Assembly: GCA_008012115.1 (NCBI GenBank)
Contig: SSEB01000016.1
Coordinates: 1-64,000, forward strand
DNA length: 64,000 nucleotides
Source of the DNA: Nevskiaceae bacterium
GTDB lineage: Bacteria > Pseudomonadota > Gammaproteobacteria > Nevskiales > Nevskiaceae
Direction: 5' to 3'
Below are positions 49,404 through 60,623 of this stretch, piece by piece. The stretch's first letter is position 1. Every line of letters starts with the position of its first letter. The translations under genes were made by a program, and so were the position numbers. Below the pieces are notes generated by a model. It saw only the letters and a program-made list of their open reading frames with translations, searched no databases and was not told the DNA's origin.

Positions 49404-50169
49404 GCTCGCCACGCTGCCCGCGTTCCAGCAGGCGCAGGTTCGCTTCGCCGCGCACTTGCGCGATCCCGCGCGCAACGCAGCGCCCGAGGGCATCGAAGAC
49501 CGGCGACTGCAGATTTACCGCGAGCTGTTCTACAACAATGTCGAGGATTTTCTCGCCAACGCCTTTCCGGTGCTGCGCAAGATTTCGCCGGACAACGTCT
49601 GGCATGCGCGCGTGCGCGACTTCTATGCGCGGCACGAGTGCCACGATCCGCTGTTCCACCGCGTCGCCGAAGAGTTTCTGCGCTATCTCGAACAGGAGCG
49701 CGGCGAGCATCCGGACGATCCGCCCTTCATCCGCGAACTGTGCCACTACGAATGGGTGGAACTGGCCCTGTCGGTGTCGACGCAAACGCTGTCACCCGAT
49801 CTGGCCGATCCCAATGGCGACCTGCTGGCCGGCCGGCCCTGCGTCTCGCCCTTGGCCTGGACCCTGGCCTACGATTGGCCGGTGCATCGCATCGGCCCCG
49901 ACAGCCTCCCCGAAGTGCCGGGCGAGCAGCCCACCTACCTGATCGTCCATCGCGACCGGCAGGACGCAGTGCACTTCATGGAGATCAACGCGGTCACCGC
50001 GCGGCTGATGCAGCTGCTGGAGGAAGACGCCGCCGCCAGCGGGGGCGAATTGCTGGCGGCCATCGCGCGGGAGCTGCAGCACCCGCAGCCACAGGCCGTG
50101 ATCGATGCCGGAGCGGCGATTCTGGCCGACCTGCGCGCGCGCGATATCGTGCTGGGCACGCGCCGTTAG
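49396..50169 (+). CDS. hvfC: HvfC/DUF2063 RiPP maturation partner protein
   Basis: The 257-residue protein starts at ATG 49396. The N-terminal DUF2063 domain shows FQQAQVRFAAHLRDP, RLQIYRELFYNNVEDFLANAFPVLRKI and FIRELCHYEWVELAL. The C-terminal part resembles a RiPP-recognition-like winged helix (MEINAVTARLMQLLEEDAAASGGELLAAI). HvfC/BufC proteins deliver the precursor to the MNIO enzyme. The overlap with hvfB supports a 1:1 complex. Confidence 0.9.
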   Translation: MPELATLPAFQQAQVRFAAHLRDPARNAAPEGIEDRRLQIYRELFYNNVEDFLANAFPVLRKISPDNVWHARVRDFYARHECHDPLFHRVAEEFLRYLEQERGEHPDDPPFIRELCHYEWVELALSVSTQTLSPDLADPNGDLLAGRPCVSPLAWTLAYDWPVHRIGPDSLPEVPGEQPTYLIVHRDRQDAVHFMEINAVTARLMQLLEEDAAASGGELLAAIARELQHPQPQAVIDAGAAILADLRARDIVLGTRR

Positions 50170-50239
50170 GCAGCGGGGCATCGCCATCCGCGTGCGCCCG
50201 GGCTAAAGTCATGTCCATCTCTGCCGCTATCCCCAGACC

Positions 50240-51226
50240 ATGGACCTGGTCCTCAACCAACTCGCCGACTCCGTCTCCACCGCCAACAGCCTGGAGGGAT
50301 TGACGCGCCCCCTGCTGGAACTGCTGGAGTCGGTGACCGGGCTGGAGTCCACCTACCTCACCACCATTGACGAACGCGAGGGCGTGCAGAACATCCTGTT
50401 CTCGCGCAACAGCCAGCAGTTGCAGATTCCCGAGGGCCTGTCGGTGCCCTGGGGTGACACGCTGTGCAAGCGCGCCCTGACCGAGAACCGTCCCTATACG
50501 GCCGATGTCGCCGGCTGCTGGGGCGACTCCGAAGCTGCCAAGGCGCTCGGCATCAGGACTTACCTGAGCCAGCCGGTGCGCCGCTTCGATGGCCAGCTGT
50601 ACGGCACCCTGTGCGCGGCCAGCGGCCGCAGCATCGAGGTGCCGGCGCCGGCGCTCAAGGTGCTCGGCCTGTTTGCGCGGCTGATCGAGCACCAGATCGA
50701 GCGCGAGCAGTTGCTCAAGAAGCTGCAGGCGGCCAATGCCGAGTTGTCGTCCAGCGCGCTGACCGATGCGCTGACCGGCGTCGCCAACCGGCGTGCGCTG
50801 ATGCAGGACCTGCAGCGCCTGCTGGACCGCAGCCGGCGCGACCGCCAGCCGGTGCGGGTGGCGTTCATCGACCTCGACGGCTTCAAGCAGATCAACGACC
50901 GCCATGGGCACGAGAACGGCGATGCCTTCCTGATCGAGGTGGCGCGGCGGCTGGCCAGCGGCACCCGCCCCGGTGACGTGCTCGGCCGCTATGGCGGCGA
51001 CGAGTTCGTGGTGGCGGCGGTCAATATCGGCGCTGACGTCCTGCGCCAGCGCCTGGAGCAGCTCACCGCCGGCCGCTACCAGCTGCACGGCGAGAGCCTG
51101 GACTACGCCGGCGCCAGCGTCGGCGTGGTCAGTTCCGGCGACGCCGACACCGACGCCGCCGCCCTGCTGGCCCGCGCGGACGCCGCCATGTACGAGGTCA
51201 AACGGGCGCGCCACGCCGGGGGCTGA
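50240..51226 (+). CDS. GAF-GGDEF diguanylate cyclase
   Basis: The 328-residue protein has an N-terminal GAF domain (residues 1-150, LTRPLLELLESVTGLESTYLTTID, LPWGDTLCKRAL-like segment) and then a GGDEF domain with the active site VLGRYGGDEFVVAAV. DLDGFKQINDRHGHENGD is the metal site. It should make cyclic-di-GMP in response to a GAF ligand. It starts 70 bases after hvfC and could be read through from that operon. Confidence 0.91.
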   Translation: MDLVLNQLADSVSTANSLEGLTRPLLELLESVTGLESTYLTTIDEREGVQNILFSRNSQQLQIPEGLSVPWGDTLCKRALTENRPYTADVAGCWGDSEAAKALGIRTYLSQPVRRFDGQLYGTLCAASGRSIEVPAPALKVLGLFARLIEHQIEREQLLKKLQAANAELSSSALTDALTGVANRRALMQDLQRLLDRSRRDRQPVRVAFIDLDGFKQINDRHGHENGDAFLIEVARRLASGTRPGDVLGRYGGDEFVVAAVNIGADVLRQRLEQLTAGRYQLHGESLDYAGASVGVVSSGDADTDAAALLARADAAMYEVKRARHAGG

Positions 51227-51302
51227 GGGCGCCGTCAAGCGGCAAACCCGCGCAGCGGCTAAAATCGCGGCCCTTTAGAGCCGTTCCGGCCCGTTTTTCG
51301 CC

Positions 51303-52895
<1,593 letters not shown>

Positions 52896-53024
52896 CCATC
52901 CGCCGCGACCCCCGATCGGGGGTGAAAAACGCGCGGTCGGGTGATTGCCGCTGCCAGGGCGCGTCGCGATACTGACGGCCACGACGGCGCCACCAAAAGA
53001 GCGCCGCGCACTGGAGGATGTCTC

Positions 53025-54626
53025 TTGGCACGGTATCGGGTGGGCCCTGCGCCCTTGCGGCTCGTTCTGGCGTTGCTGGCGGCCGCCTTGTCGGCCTGTG
53101 GCGCGCGCTCCGGCGATCCCGCTGCGGGCGGCATCGACACCTCGGCCTGGCCGCAGGCCGCACTTGCTACGGCCGACGCGACGACGGTGAACGCCCAGCA
53201 ATTCATCGCCGCCGGCCAGTTGCGCGACTGGGGCGCGGATCTCGACGCCCGCGGCCTGCGCGCCACCGGCTCCGACGCGCACGAGGCCTATATCGACGAG
53301 TTGTATCGCCGCCTCGCGGCCGCGGGCGTCAGGCAGCTGCGCTTCGAGTCGGTGCCGCTCACGCGCTGGACCACCGAGCAGTGGTCGCTGGACGTGGTCA
53401 GCGGCCCTGCCGCCGGCCCGGTGAAGCTTGCGTCCTACATCCCCTACAGCGGCGTCACGTCGCCGCAGGGCGTGACCGCGCCGCTGGTGTACCTGGACGC
53501 CAACACCACGCCGACGGCGGCCAACGCCGGCGGCAAGATCGTCCTGTTCGACGCGCCGCCGGCCAATCTCTTCCTGGCCGAGTTCGAGATCTTCGCCATG
53601 GGCCTCTACGATCCCGGCCACTCGACGGCGCTGCTGCCCACCAATCCGTTCACGCGGCTCTGGACCGCGGGCTTCGCGACGCTGGACAGCCTGAAGGCCG
53701 CGGGCGCCGCCGGCGGCATCGGCATCCTCCCGGCGAAGTACGCGCGGGCGCACGGGCTGTATGTCCCCTACGACCGCAAGCTGCGCGGCGTGCCGGCGCT
53801 CTACGTCGACCAGGATGTCGGCGGCCAGCTCAAGCAACTGGCCGCGAACGCACCGACGATGCGGCTGACCCTGCCCGCGCAGGTGCAGCAGGTGAACACG
53901 CGCAATCTCATCGGCATCATTCCCGGCGCCAGCGATGAGCTGACCGTGATCAACAGCCACACCGACGGCACCAACGGCCTCGAGGACAACGGCCCCAACG
54001 CCATCGTCGCGATGGCCCAGTACCTCGCGCGCCTGCCTGCGAAGAGCCTGCCGCGCACCGTCATGATCATGCTGAGCAGCGGCCACTTCGCCGGCGGCGT
54101 GGGCGTGGAAGGTTTCCTGGCGGCGCACGCCAGCGACGGCGTGCTGCCCCGCATCGCGTCGGTGACGACGCTCGAACACCTGGGCGCGCAGGAATGGCTG
54201 CCCGACGCCAACGGCGATCTCGCGCCCACCGGCAACCCCGAGATCAGCGCGCTGTTCATGCCGGAGATCCAGGCACTGGCCGATGCCTCCTGCCGCATGC
54301 TGGTGAACTCGCAGACTTACCCCGCCGTGGTCGACAAGCCCACCAATAGCAGCGGCGACGGCACTGCGGACAACGCCGTGTGGCCGGGCGAGGGCCAGTA
54401 TTTCTGGGGCGAGGGGCACATCCCCACGGTCAACTTCATCACCGGGCCGGATTACCTGATCAACTGGGGCATCACCACCACCGACAAGATCGACTTCGAC
54501 CGCATGCGGCGCCAGGCCATCGCCTTCACCCAGATGCAGCTCGATCTGTCGCGCGTGCCCGCCGGCACCCTGCGCCAGCAGGGCACGGTGGTGCCGAAAC
54601 TCTGCGACACCGGCTTGCCGCTCTAG
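53025..54626 (+). CDS. M28-like peptidase family lipoprotein with PA domain
   Basis: I chose TTG 53025 because GGAGG lies seven bases upstream and it gives a lipoprotein signal (LRLVLALLAAALSAC). The protein has 533 residues. The middle inserts a protease-associated-like domain (NAGGKIVLFDAPPANLFLAEF). The C-terminal half has VINSHTDGTNGLEDNGPNAIVAMAQYL, where His and Asp correspond to M28 zinc ligands, and TTLEHLGAQEW. It might be a secreted aminopeptidase, or a divergent member with altered metal ligands. Confidence 0.72.
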   Translation: MARYRVGPAPLRLVLALLAAALSACGARSGDPAAGGIDTSAWPQAALATADATTVNAQQFIAAGQLRDWGADLDARGLRATGSDAHEAYIDELYRRLAAAGVRQLRFESVPLTRWTTEQWSLDVVSGPAAGPVKLASYIPYSGVTSPQGVTAPLVYLDANTTPTAANAGGKIVLFDAPPANLFLAEFEIFAMGLYDPGHSTALLPTNPFTRLWTAGFATLDSLKAAGAAGGIGILPAKYARAHGLYVPYDRKLRGVPALYVDQDVGGQLKQLAANAPTMRLTLPAQVQQVNTRNLIGIIPGASDELTVINSHTDGTNGLEDNGPNAIVAMAQYLARLPAKSLPRTVMIMLSSGHFAGGVGVEGFLAAHASDGVLPRIASVTTLEHLGAQEWLPDANGDLAPTGNPEISALFMPEIQALADASCRMLVNSQTYPAVVDKPTNSSGDGTADNAVWPGEGQYFWGEGHIPTVNFITGPDYLINWGITTTDKIDFDRMRRQAIAFTQMQLDLSRVPAGTLRQQGTVVPKLCDTGLPL

Positions 54627-54747
54627 CCGCCCACGATCTGCGGCGGCGCCGCGCGCCGCGCGGCACGCGGATATGGGAACATGACCGCATCCGGCCGCGT
54701 GGCGCCGGACGTACGGTTCCAGACCGTGCGTGCGATGGCCGCGCGGC

Positions 54748-54861
54748 ACCACCCGCTCGCTCCGGTTTGCCTGGGGAAATTGTTATATATTATTTATCGT
54801 TTTTAAATTCGATAAATAATTAATAACATTCTCCCCAGGCAAAATGACGTCAGCGGGTGAC
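54748..54861. repeat. Interspersed A+T-core palindromic element, copy 5
   Basis: The ends are CCACCCGCTCG and CAGCGGGTGAC. The core begins TTATATATTATTTATCG and ends CGATAAATAATTAATAA. The inner arms GCCTGGGGAAAT and TCTCCCCAGGC also pair. It overlaps the first bases of a possible longer frame of the downstream MFS gene. Confidence 0.85.
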
Positions 54862-54891
54862 GTCATTCCGCTCCTGTCGATCCGAAAAAAC

Positions 54892-56127
54892 GTGTCCTAC
54901 GATCCCTACGCCGCGCTGCGCTTTCCCGAATTCCGCAACCTGATCGTCGGCAGCTTTCTCATCACCACCGCGCTGCTGATCCAGGAAGTGGTGCTGGGCT
55001 ACGAGCTGTACCGCCTCACGCACGATCCGCTGGTGCTGGGCTTTCTCGGACTGGCGGAGGCGATTCCCTTCATCGGCCTCGCCCTGTTCGGCGGCTATCT
55101 CGCCGACCGCCGCGACAAGCGCACGCTGATGCAGCAGGCGCTGCTGGTGATCATCGCCGGCTCGGTGATCCTCACCTGGGCGACGCTGCCCTCGACGCAG
55201 CAGCACCTGTCGCAGACCGCGATGCTGCTGATCGCCTACGGCGTGATCGCGCTGCTGGGTTTGGCGCGCGGCATCTTCTCGCCGGCGGCGGCGTCGCTCA
55301 AACCTTTCCTGGTGCCGCGCGAGCACTACGGCAACTCCTCGACCTGGAGCAGCACCTTCTGGCAGGCCGGCGCCATCGTCGGGCCGGGCTGCGCCGGTTT
55401 TCTCTACGCCGGCGTCGGCTTCACCGGCACGCTGCTGCTGGTCATCGCCATGCTCGCGCTCAACTTCGTGCTGATCTCGCGCATCGCCAAGCGGCCGGTG
55501 CCGGCTTCGCCGACGCAGGAAAATCTCTGGGCCAGCCTGCGCGAAGGTCTGCGCTACGTGTTCAACCAGAAGATCATCCTCTACGCCATCTCGCTGGACA
55601 TGTTCAGCGTGCTGTTCGGTGGCGTGGTGGCGATCCTGCCGATCTTTGCCGACGACATTCTCGGCGTCGGCGCGCAGGGCCTGGGCATCCTGCGCGCCGC
55701 GCCGGCGGTGGGCGCCATGCTCACGGTCATCTACTGCTCCTACAACCCGCCGCTGCAGAAAGCCTGGCGCAATCTGCTGCTGGCAGTGCTCGGCTTTGGC
55801 CTGGCCACGCTGGTGTTCGCGCTGTCGAAGAGCTTCTGGCTGTCGGTGGTGGCGCTGTTCTTCACCGGCGCCTGCGACAGCATCAGCGTGGTGATCCGCC
55901 AGACCGTCCTGCAGGTGATGCCGCCGGATCACCTGCGCGGCCGCGTGGTGGCGGTCAACAGCATCTTCATCAGCTCGTCCAACGAACTCGGCGCCTTCGA
56001 GTCCGGCAGCGCCGCGCGCCTGATGGGCACCGTGCCTTCGGTATTGTTTGGCGCCGGCATGACGCTGTTCACCGTCGGCTGGATCTGGCGCAAGTCGAAA
56101 GACCTGTTTGCGGTGCGGCTGAGCTAG
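54892..56127 (+). CDS. MFS exporter, EntS-like (MFS_3)
   Basis: An MFS permease of about 411 residues with 12 helices. DPYAALRFPEFRNLIVGSF and GFLGLAEAIPFIGLALFGGYLADRRDKRTLM (motif A) are typical of the MFS_3 group that includes enterobactin exporter EntS. An ATG at 54844 would add 16 residues encoded by the end of repeat copy 5, so GTG 54892 is preferred, though the start is uncertain. There are no siderophore genes nearby; the substrate is unknown. Confidence 0.83.
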   Translation: MSYDPYAALRFPEFRNLIVGSFLITTALLIQEVVLGYELYRLTHDPLVLGFLGLAEAIPFIGLALFGGYLADRRDKRTLMQQALLVIIAGSVILTWATLPSTQQHLSQTAMLLIAYGVIALLGLARGIFSPAAASLKPFLVPREHYGNSSTWSSTFWQAGAIVGPGCAGFLYAGVGFTGTLLLVIAMLALNFVLISRIAKRPVPASPTQENLWASLREGLRYVFNQKIILYAISLDMFSVLFGGVVAILPIFADDILGVGAQGLGILRAAPAVGAMLTVIYCSYNPPLQKAWRNLLLAVLGFGLATLVFALSKSFWLSVVALFFTGACDSISVVIRQTVLQVMPPDHLRGRVVAVNSIFISSSNELGAFESGSAARLMGTVPSVLFGAGMTLFTVGWIWRKSKDLFAVRLS

Positions 56128-56144
56128 CACCGGCAAAAAAATCT

Positions 56145-56170
56145 GTCATTCCGGCGGACGCCGGAATGAC
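56145..56170. repeat. Short perfect REP-like palindrome
   Basis: GTCATTCCGGCG and CGCCGGAATGAC are perfect inverted arms separated by GA. This type of palindrome is a very common intergenic repeat in proteobacteria. It lies just after the MFS gene and may also end its transcript. Confidence 0.75.
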
Positions 56171-56264
56171 GAGCGCATCGAAGTTTCCCTAGAATCCCAC
56201 CCAGACGACGCCGCATCCGCGAGCGTCGCAAGGCCCGGCACAGGGCCCATCCGGGGGAGTGTTC

Positions 56265-58694
56265 ATGCGAGGGAGTCGCCGGCTGTTGCCGTTGTTGCTG
56301 CTCGTCGTCACGGTGCTGGGCTGCCAGCGCTCGTCAACGCCGTCCGCGTCGCCGGCGAGCGCCCAGGTGCGCGACGGCCATGCGCGCTTCACCGTGCTGA
56401 CGCCGACGCTGATCCGCGTTGAATACGCTGACGACGATCGCTTCGAGGACGGCACCACGCAGACGGTCGTGAACCGCGACTTTGCGCCCGTGGCCTTCAG
56501 CAGCACGGTGGAAGACGGCAAGCGCGTGATCCGCACGGCCGCGATGACGCTGCGCTATCGGCAAAACTCCGGCGCGTTCACCGCCGACAATCTCAGCGTG
56601 CAGGTGCAGACCGGCGCCACGACCACCACCGGCCAGCCCGCCTGGGGCGGCGCGGCCAATCCCGGCAACCTCGGTGGCTGGCGGCGCGGGCTCGACAACG
56701 AGCAAGACCCGCAGCCGCTGCACGACGGCCTGCTGTCGCGCAACGGCTGGTTTCTGCTCGACGACTCGCAGACCGTGCTGATGCCGCCGGATGCGTCCAC
56801 CTACACGCCGCGCCCCGCGCACCAGGGCGCATATCAGGACGGCTACCTGTTCGGCTACGGCCACGACTACCCGCAGGGCCTCGCCGACCTGCGCGCGCTC
56901 ACCGGCCCCGCGCCACTGCTGCCGCGCAAGGCCTTCGGCGTGTGGTTCTCGCGCTACTGGGCCTACAGCGATGCCGAACTGCGCGACCTGCGCGCGCAGT
57001 TCAGTGCGCACAACGTGCCGCTCGACACGCTGTCGCTGGACACCGACTGGAAGCTGGAGCACAACGCCGCCGGCTGCGCGGTGTTCGATGTCGTCGCCGG
57101 CGCGCGCAACGGCGATCCGTGTTCGTGGAACGGCTGGGACTGGAACCGCGCGCTCTTTCCCGATCCCGCCGCCTTCGTGACCTGGGCGCACGGGCAGGGT
57201 CTGTCGCTGGCGCTCAACGTGCATCCGTCCATCGACAGCGACGACCCGGCCTTCGCCGCCACGCAGGCGGCCAGCGGCAACGCGCTGACCACCGACACCG
57301 CCACGCCGCCGTGCACGCTCTACCAGGCTGATCCGCTCGGGCAGTGCTACGTCTTCGACTGGACGCAGCCGAAGCAGCTCGCCGCCTACTTCGCCCTGCA
57401 TGCGCCCATCGAAAACACCGGCATCGACTTCTGGTGGCTGGACTGGTGCTGCGACGGCGCCTCCGCCACCGCCACGGGCCTGACCGCCGACACCTGGATC
57501 AACGCGCAATACGCGCGCGACAACGCGCGGCGCGGCCAGCGCTGGCCGGCGTTCTCGCGCATCGGGGCGTCGTTTCAGGAGGGCAAGGCCGGCGTCGGCA
57601 ACAACGGCGCGGGCGCGTTCGCGGAACATCGCCACACCATGCACTTCACCGGCGACACCTGCGCCACCTGGCAAATGCTGGCCTACGAGGCGCAGTTCAC
57701 CGCCAGCGAGGGCAACATCGGTCTGCCCTACGTCACGCACGACATCGGCAGCTTCCTCGGCCCGCCGCAGGCCACCACCGGCTGCAACGGCACGCTGGGC
57801 CGCACGGCGCATCTGCCGGACGACTTCTACGTGCGCTGGCTGCAGTTCGGCGTGTTCCAGCCACTGGAGCGCCTGCACTCGCATCACGGTGATCGCCTGC
57901 CTTGGGATTATCCCGGCGCGGCGGAAACCGCCGCGAGCAACTTCCTGCGCCTGCGCGAACGCCTCGTGCCGTTTCTCTACACGCTGGCGCGCCAGGCCTA
58001 CGACACCGGCCTGCCGATGACGCGCGCGCTCTACCTGCAATGGCCGGAGCTGGACGAGGCCTACAACCATCCGTCGGAATACACGCTGGGCGCCGACCTG
58101 CTGGTGGCCACCGTCGCGGCGGCCGGCAACCCGGCCAGCGTCAGCGTGTGGATTCCGCCGGGGCAGTGGACGGATTACTTCACCGGCGAAACCTTCACCG
58201 GCCCGCAGACCGTCACACGCAGCGTCAGCTACGACCAGTACCCGGTGTTTCTGCGCAGCGGCGCCATCCTGCCGACGCAGGCGGACCTGCCCACCAGCAG
58301 CGCCGGCTCACCGGACGCGCTCACGCTCACCGTGTGGCCCGGCGACAACGCCAGCGGCGCACTCGATCTCTACGACGACGAAGGCCAGGGCTTCGGCTAC
58401 CGCGACGGCGCGTATCGCATCATGCCGATACGCATGTCATCCACGCCGGGCTGCGCGCGGCTCACTATCGGTGCAGCGCATGGAAGCTATGCGGGCGCAT
58501 TGACGCAGCAGGCGTGGACGGTGCGTTTCGTTGGTGTGGCGCAGCCGCAGTCGGTGCGCGTCAACGGCAATGTGCTGGTGGTGGGGGGCTGGCAATACGA
58601 AGCAGCGACGCACACATTGGCGGTACAGGTTCCGGCAACGTCGGTGGGGATGGTATTGCGTGTTGATGCTGGGGTGGCGGGATGTGGTGCGTAG
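56265..58694 (+). CDS. Glycoside hydrolase family 31 lipoprotein
   Basis: The 809-residue protein from ATG 56265 (GGGGGAG ribosome site) begins MRGSRRLLPLLLLVVTVLGC, a lipoprotein signal. GH31 landmarks: LPRKAFGVWFSRYWAYSDAEL, the nucleophile in GIDFWWLDWCCDG, the acid/base Asp in MHFTGDTCATWQML, and HDIGSFLG. The usual WxDMNE is changed to WLDWCCDG, so the specificity (alpha-glucosidase, xylosidase, sulfoquinovosidase or other) is open. It probably acts on the outer membrane or in the periplasm. Confidence 0.88.
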   Translation: MRGSRRLLPLLLLVVTVLGCQRSSTPSASPASAQVRDGHARFTVLTPTLIRVEYADDDRFEDGTTQTVVNRDFAPVAFSSTVEDGKRVIRTAAMTLRYRQNSGAFTADNLSVQVQTGATTTTGQPAWGGAANPGNLGGWRRGLDNEQDPQPLHDGLLSRNGWFLLDDSQTVLMPPDASTYTPRPAHQGAYQDGYLFGYGHDYPQGLADLRALTGPAPLLPRKAFGVWFSRYWAYSDAELRDLRAQFSAHNVPLDTLSLDTDWKLEHNAAGCAVFDVVAGARNGDPCSWNGWDWNRALFPDPAAFVTWAHGQGLSLALNVHPSIDSDDPAFAATQAASGNALTTDTATPPCTLYQADPLGQCYVFDWTQPKQLAAYFALHAPIENTGIDFWWLDWCCDGASATATGLTADTWINAQYARDNARRGQRWPAFSRIGASFQEGKAGVGNNGAGAFAEHRHTMHFTGDTCATWQMLAYEAQFTASEGNIGLPYVTHDIGSFLGPPQATTGCNGTLGRTAHLPDDFYVRWLQFGVFQPLERLHSHHGDRLPWDYPGAAETAASNFLRLRERLVPFLYTLARQAYDTGLPMTRALYLQWPELDEAYNHPSEYTLGADLLVATVAAAGNPASVSVWIPPGQWTDYFTGETFTGPQTVTRSVSYDQYPVFLRSGAILPTQADLPTSSAGSPDALTLTVWPGDNASGALDLYDDEGQGFGYRDGAYRIMPIRMSSTPGCARLTIGAAHGSYAGALTQQAWTVRFVGVAQPQSVRVNGNVLVVGGWQYEAATHTLAVQVPATSVGMVLRVDAGVAGCGA

Positions 58695-58917
58695 TGCGAA
58701 TGGCTCCAAGCGATTGAGAGGCAGGAATTAGGCTAAAGCGATCTTTCGGAATCTTGGATGCCTGCTCGAAAGCAGACTGTCCTGCATATTGGCCAAATAG
58801 ATGTGCGACAGCACTCTCCGCACGACACGACAGCCGGTATTTAGGAAAACCGATCTGAGTTCCCATTCCCCGCGTATCAGGCGAATACAGGCCGCGCAAG
58901 AGAGCTAATTTTCTACG

Positions 58918-59451
58918 GTGTCGGGCCCATCTTCCAACCCTAGGATCGCCACATGTTGGTTCCTAAATAATGATTTTCAATTTGCGGAGATAACCTTGAT
59001 TAGCCCGGAAGAAGCCAGTCTCATTTTGCAATCCGCTGTTCCCAATGTGCGTCCAGTATTTGGCGATCGACTATCAGCACACCGTAAATATGCCTACCGG
59101 TTCGTCGTTACGCTCCCGTCCGAGCGGCACATTGCGATTCATCGTCCAGGCACCCAAGACGGCGTCACGGTTTATATCAATGCCAAATCGACACTACAGG
59201 AAGACTTTCCTGAAGACGGAATTCAGGGCGTCAAAATTGCCCGTCGCTACCCCAAGGGGATGTACGGAAAGTCTGGGGGACCCGGCATGTCAACTTCGGC
59301 AGCCAATCTACCGACCATTGACCCTCGGCGAAACGATGCCTTGAGACTGTCCGTCAGTGACCGCACGGGGTTCCGCTTACTGCTCGATTGGTACTTTTCA
59401 TTGGTCGCAAAGCCCCAAAAATCTGAAATTTCAGAAGAGAAGAAAGCATGA
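58918..59451 (+). CDS. Unknown protein of a lower-G+C two-gene insert (first gene)
   Basis: Up to 177 residues from GTG 58918. TTG 58996, preceded by GGAGATAACC, is an equally good start and would give about 151 residues. It contains FVVTLPSERHIAIHRPGTQDGVTVYINAKS and a C-terminal SVSDRTGFRLLLDWYFSL. I do not recognise the family. Base composition is clearly poorer in G+C than in the neighbours. Its stop overlaps the next start by four bases, so the two genes act together. The stretch 58695-58917 holds no gene. Confidence 0.6.
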   Translation: MSGPSSNPRIATCWFLNNDFQFAEITLISPEEASLILQSAVPNVRPVFGDRLSAHRKYAYRFVVTLPSERHIAIHRPGTQDGVTVYINAKSTLQEDFPEDGIQGVKIARRYPKGMYGKSGGPGMSTSAANLPTIDPRRNDALRLSVSDRTGFRLLLDWYFSLVAKPQKSEISEEKKA

Positions 59452-60227
59452 GCTCGTACTTGCCAGCCCACGGCCAGATTGCCTGCTCACTTTGTTATCC
59501 GGGGCAGGCGGTGGAATTTGATCGCACCAGACGTGTCAATGGCAGCTGGCGCATATCCGCCAATCCCCTGGCATGGGGCAATTCTGAGCCTGAAGTTGTA
59601 GTACTTGGGTTTTCAAAGGGGCCTAACCAAGCGGGGGCGCTTGCAACAACACCTCACGATCAAATTGCATACAAAGGAGGCCGTGGAAACGTTGGCCGGA
59701 TATTGGCTCACGTCGGCTTGCTCGATCCCGGACCAGTAGAGAGCCTGGCTCGAGACGTCGATCGAGCAATCGCCGACAGAAACGGACGGTTCCATTTCAG
59801 CTCACTGATACGTTGTACTGTTGAACGGCACGACGCTCGTTCCGATACATGGAAGGGATCCGGCGGAAGCATGCTCGACTCTTTTCTGAAATCAGAATTT
59901 GGCTATGGCGTGGCGACGCGGTGTGCCGCGCGTTATCTGGGAGATCTGCCAAATTCCGTGCGACTCATTGTACTTTTTGGATTGGGTACTAACCTAAATT
60001 ATGTAAACGCTACATTTTCTCTATTTCAGATTGCGCGACCGGGCGCTTGGAAGCGAATCAGTGACGTCGCCTACACGGATGAGAAAATATACGTTGTTCA
60101 CGTCGAGCATTTCAAATCACAAGGATCACTTATTCCTGACTGGCTCGGAGATACAGAAAAGCCAAGGGCGGTCTACGGGAGGCTCGCTCGTGAAGCGGTA
60201 CAAAGGGCGTTAGAACGTATCACCTAG
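59448..60227 (+). CDS. Unknown protein, possibly uracil-DNA-glycosylase-fold, second gene of insert
   Basis: 259 residues. An N-terminal CSLCYPG pair resembles a small metal or cluster site. PEVVVLGFSKGPNQ near residue 48, HFSSLIRCTVER and VRLIVLFGLGTNLNYV later are spaced like the motifs of the uracil-DNA glycosylase superfamily, but the match is by pattern only. Lower G+C than the surroundings suggests transfer together with the preceding gene. A DNA- or nucleotide-directed role is a guess. Confidence 0.55.
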   Translation: MSSYLPAHGQIACSLCYPGQAVEFDRTRRVNGSWRISANPLAWGNSEPEVVVLGFSKGPNQAGALATTPHDQIAYKGGRGNVGRILAHVGLLDPGPVESLARDVDRAIADRNGRFHFSSLIRCTVERHDARSDTWKGSGGSMLDSFLKSEFGYGVATRCAARYLGDLPNSVRLIVLFGLGTNLNYVNATFSLFQIARPGAWKRISDVAYTDEKIYVVHVEHFKSQGSLIPDWLGDTEKPRAVYGRLAREAVQRALERIT

Positions 60228-60590
60228 CAGTGGCAGGCCTCGCTGCCATGCCGCCGTGAAGATCGCCGCCTGCGGCAAGCGATAAAGCCCCATCGCAATC
60301 CAGATCGCCGTGAGGCTCATGGCGAACGCCGGGCCGAGCAGGTAGGCGGCGGGCAGGAAGATCAGCCACTGCAAACCCACCGCCACGATCATCACGAGGC
60401 GGCTGGCGCCGACGCCGAGCAGGGCTTGCATCATGATCAGGCCCAGCGCATCGAGCAGGATGTTGATACCGACCATCTGCAAGGGCAGGCGGCCGATCTG
60501 CACCAGCTCGGCGTCGCGCACGAACAGGGTCAGCACCGGGCCGGGCAGCAGCATCACTAGCGCTAGTGGCAGGAACGGGCCGTCTCGCGC
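60213..60590 (-). pseudogene. MATE family efflux transporter, C-terminal fragment
   Basis: The minus-strand frame ending near 60213 encodes about four membrane helices (LPLQMVGINILLDALGLIMMQALLGVGASRLVMIV, LQWLIFLPAAYLLGP, LTAIWIAMGLYRLPQAAIFTAAW). This matches the last third of a MATE (NorM-like) transporter. The first 300 or so residues are missing; the frame runs into the end of the AraC gene. It is a remnant. Confidence 0.6.
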
Positions 60591-60623
60591 AGAGGGCGAG
60601 CTTGGTCGCTCTTCTCTAACGTG

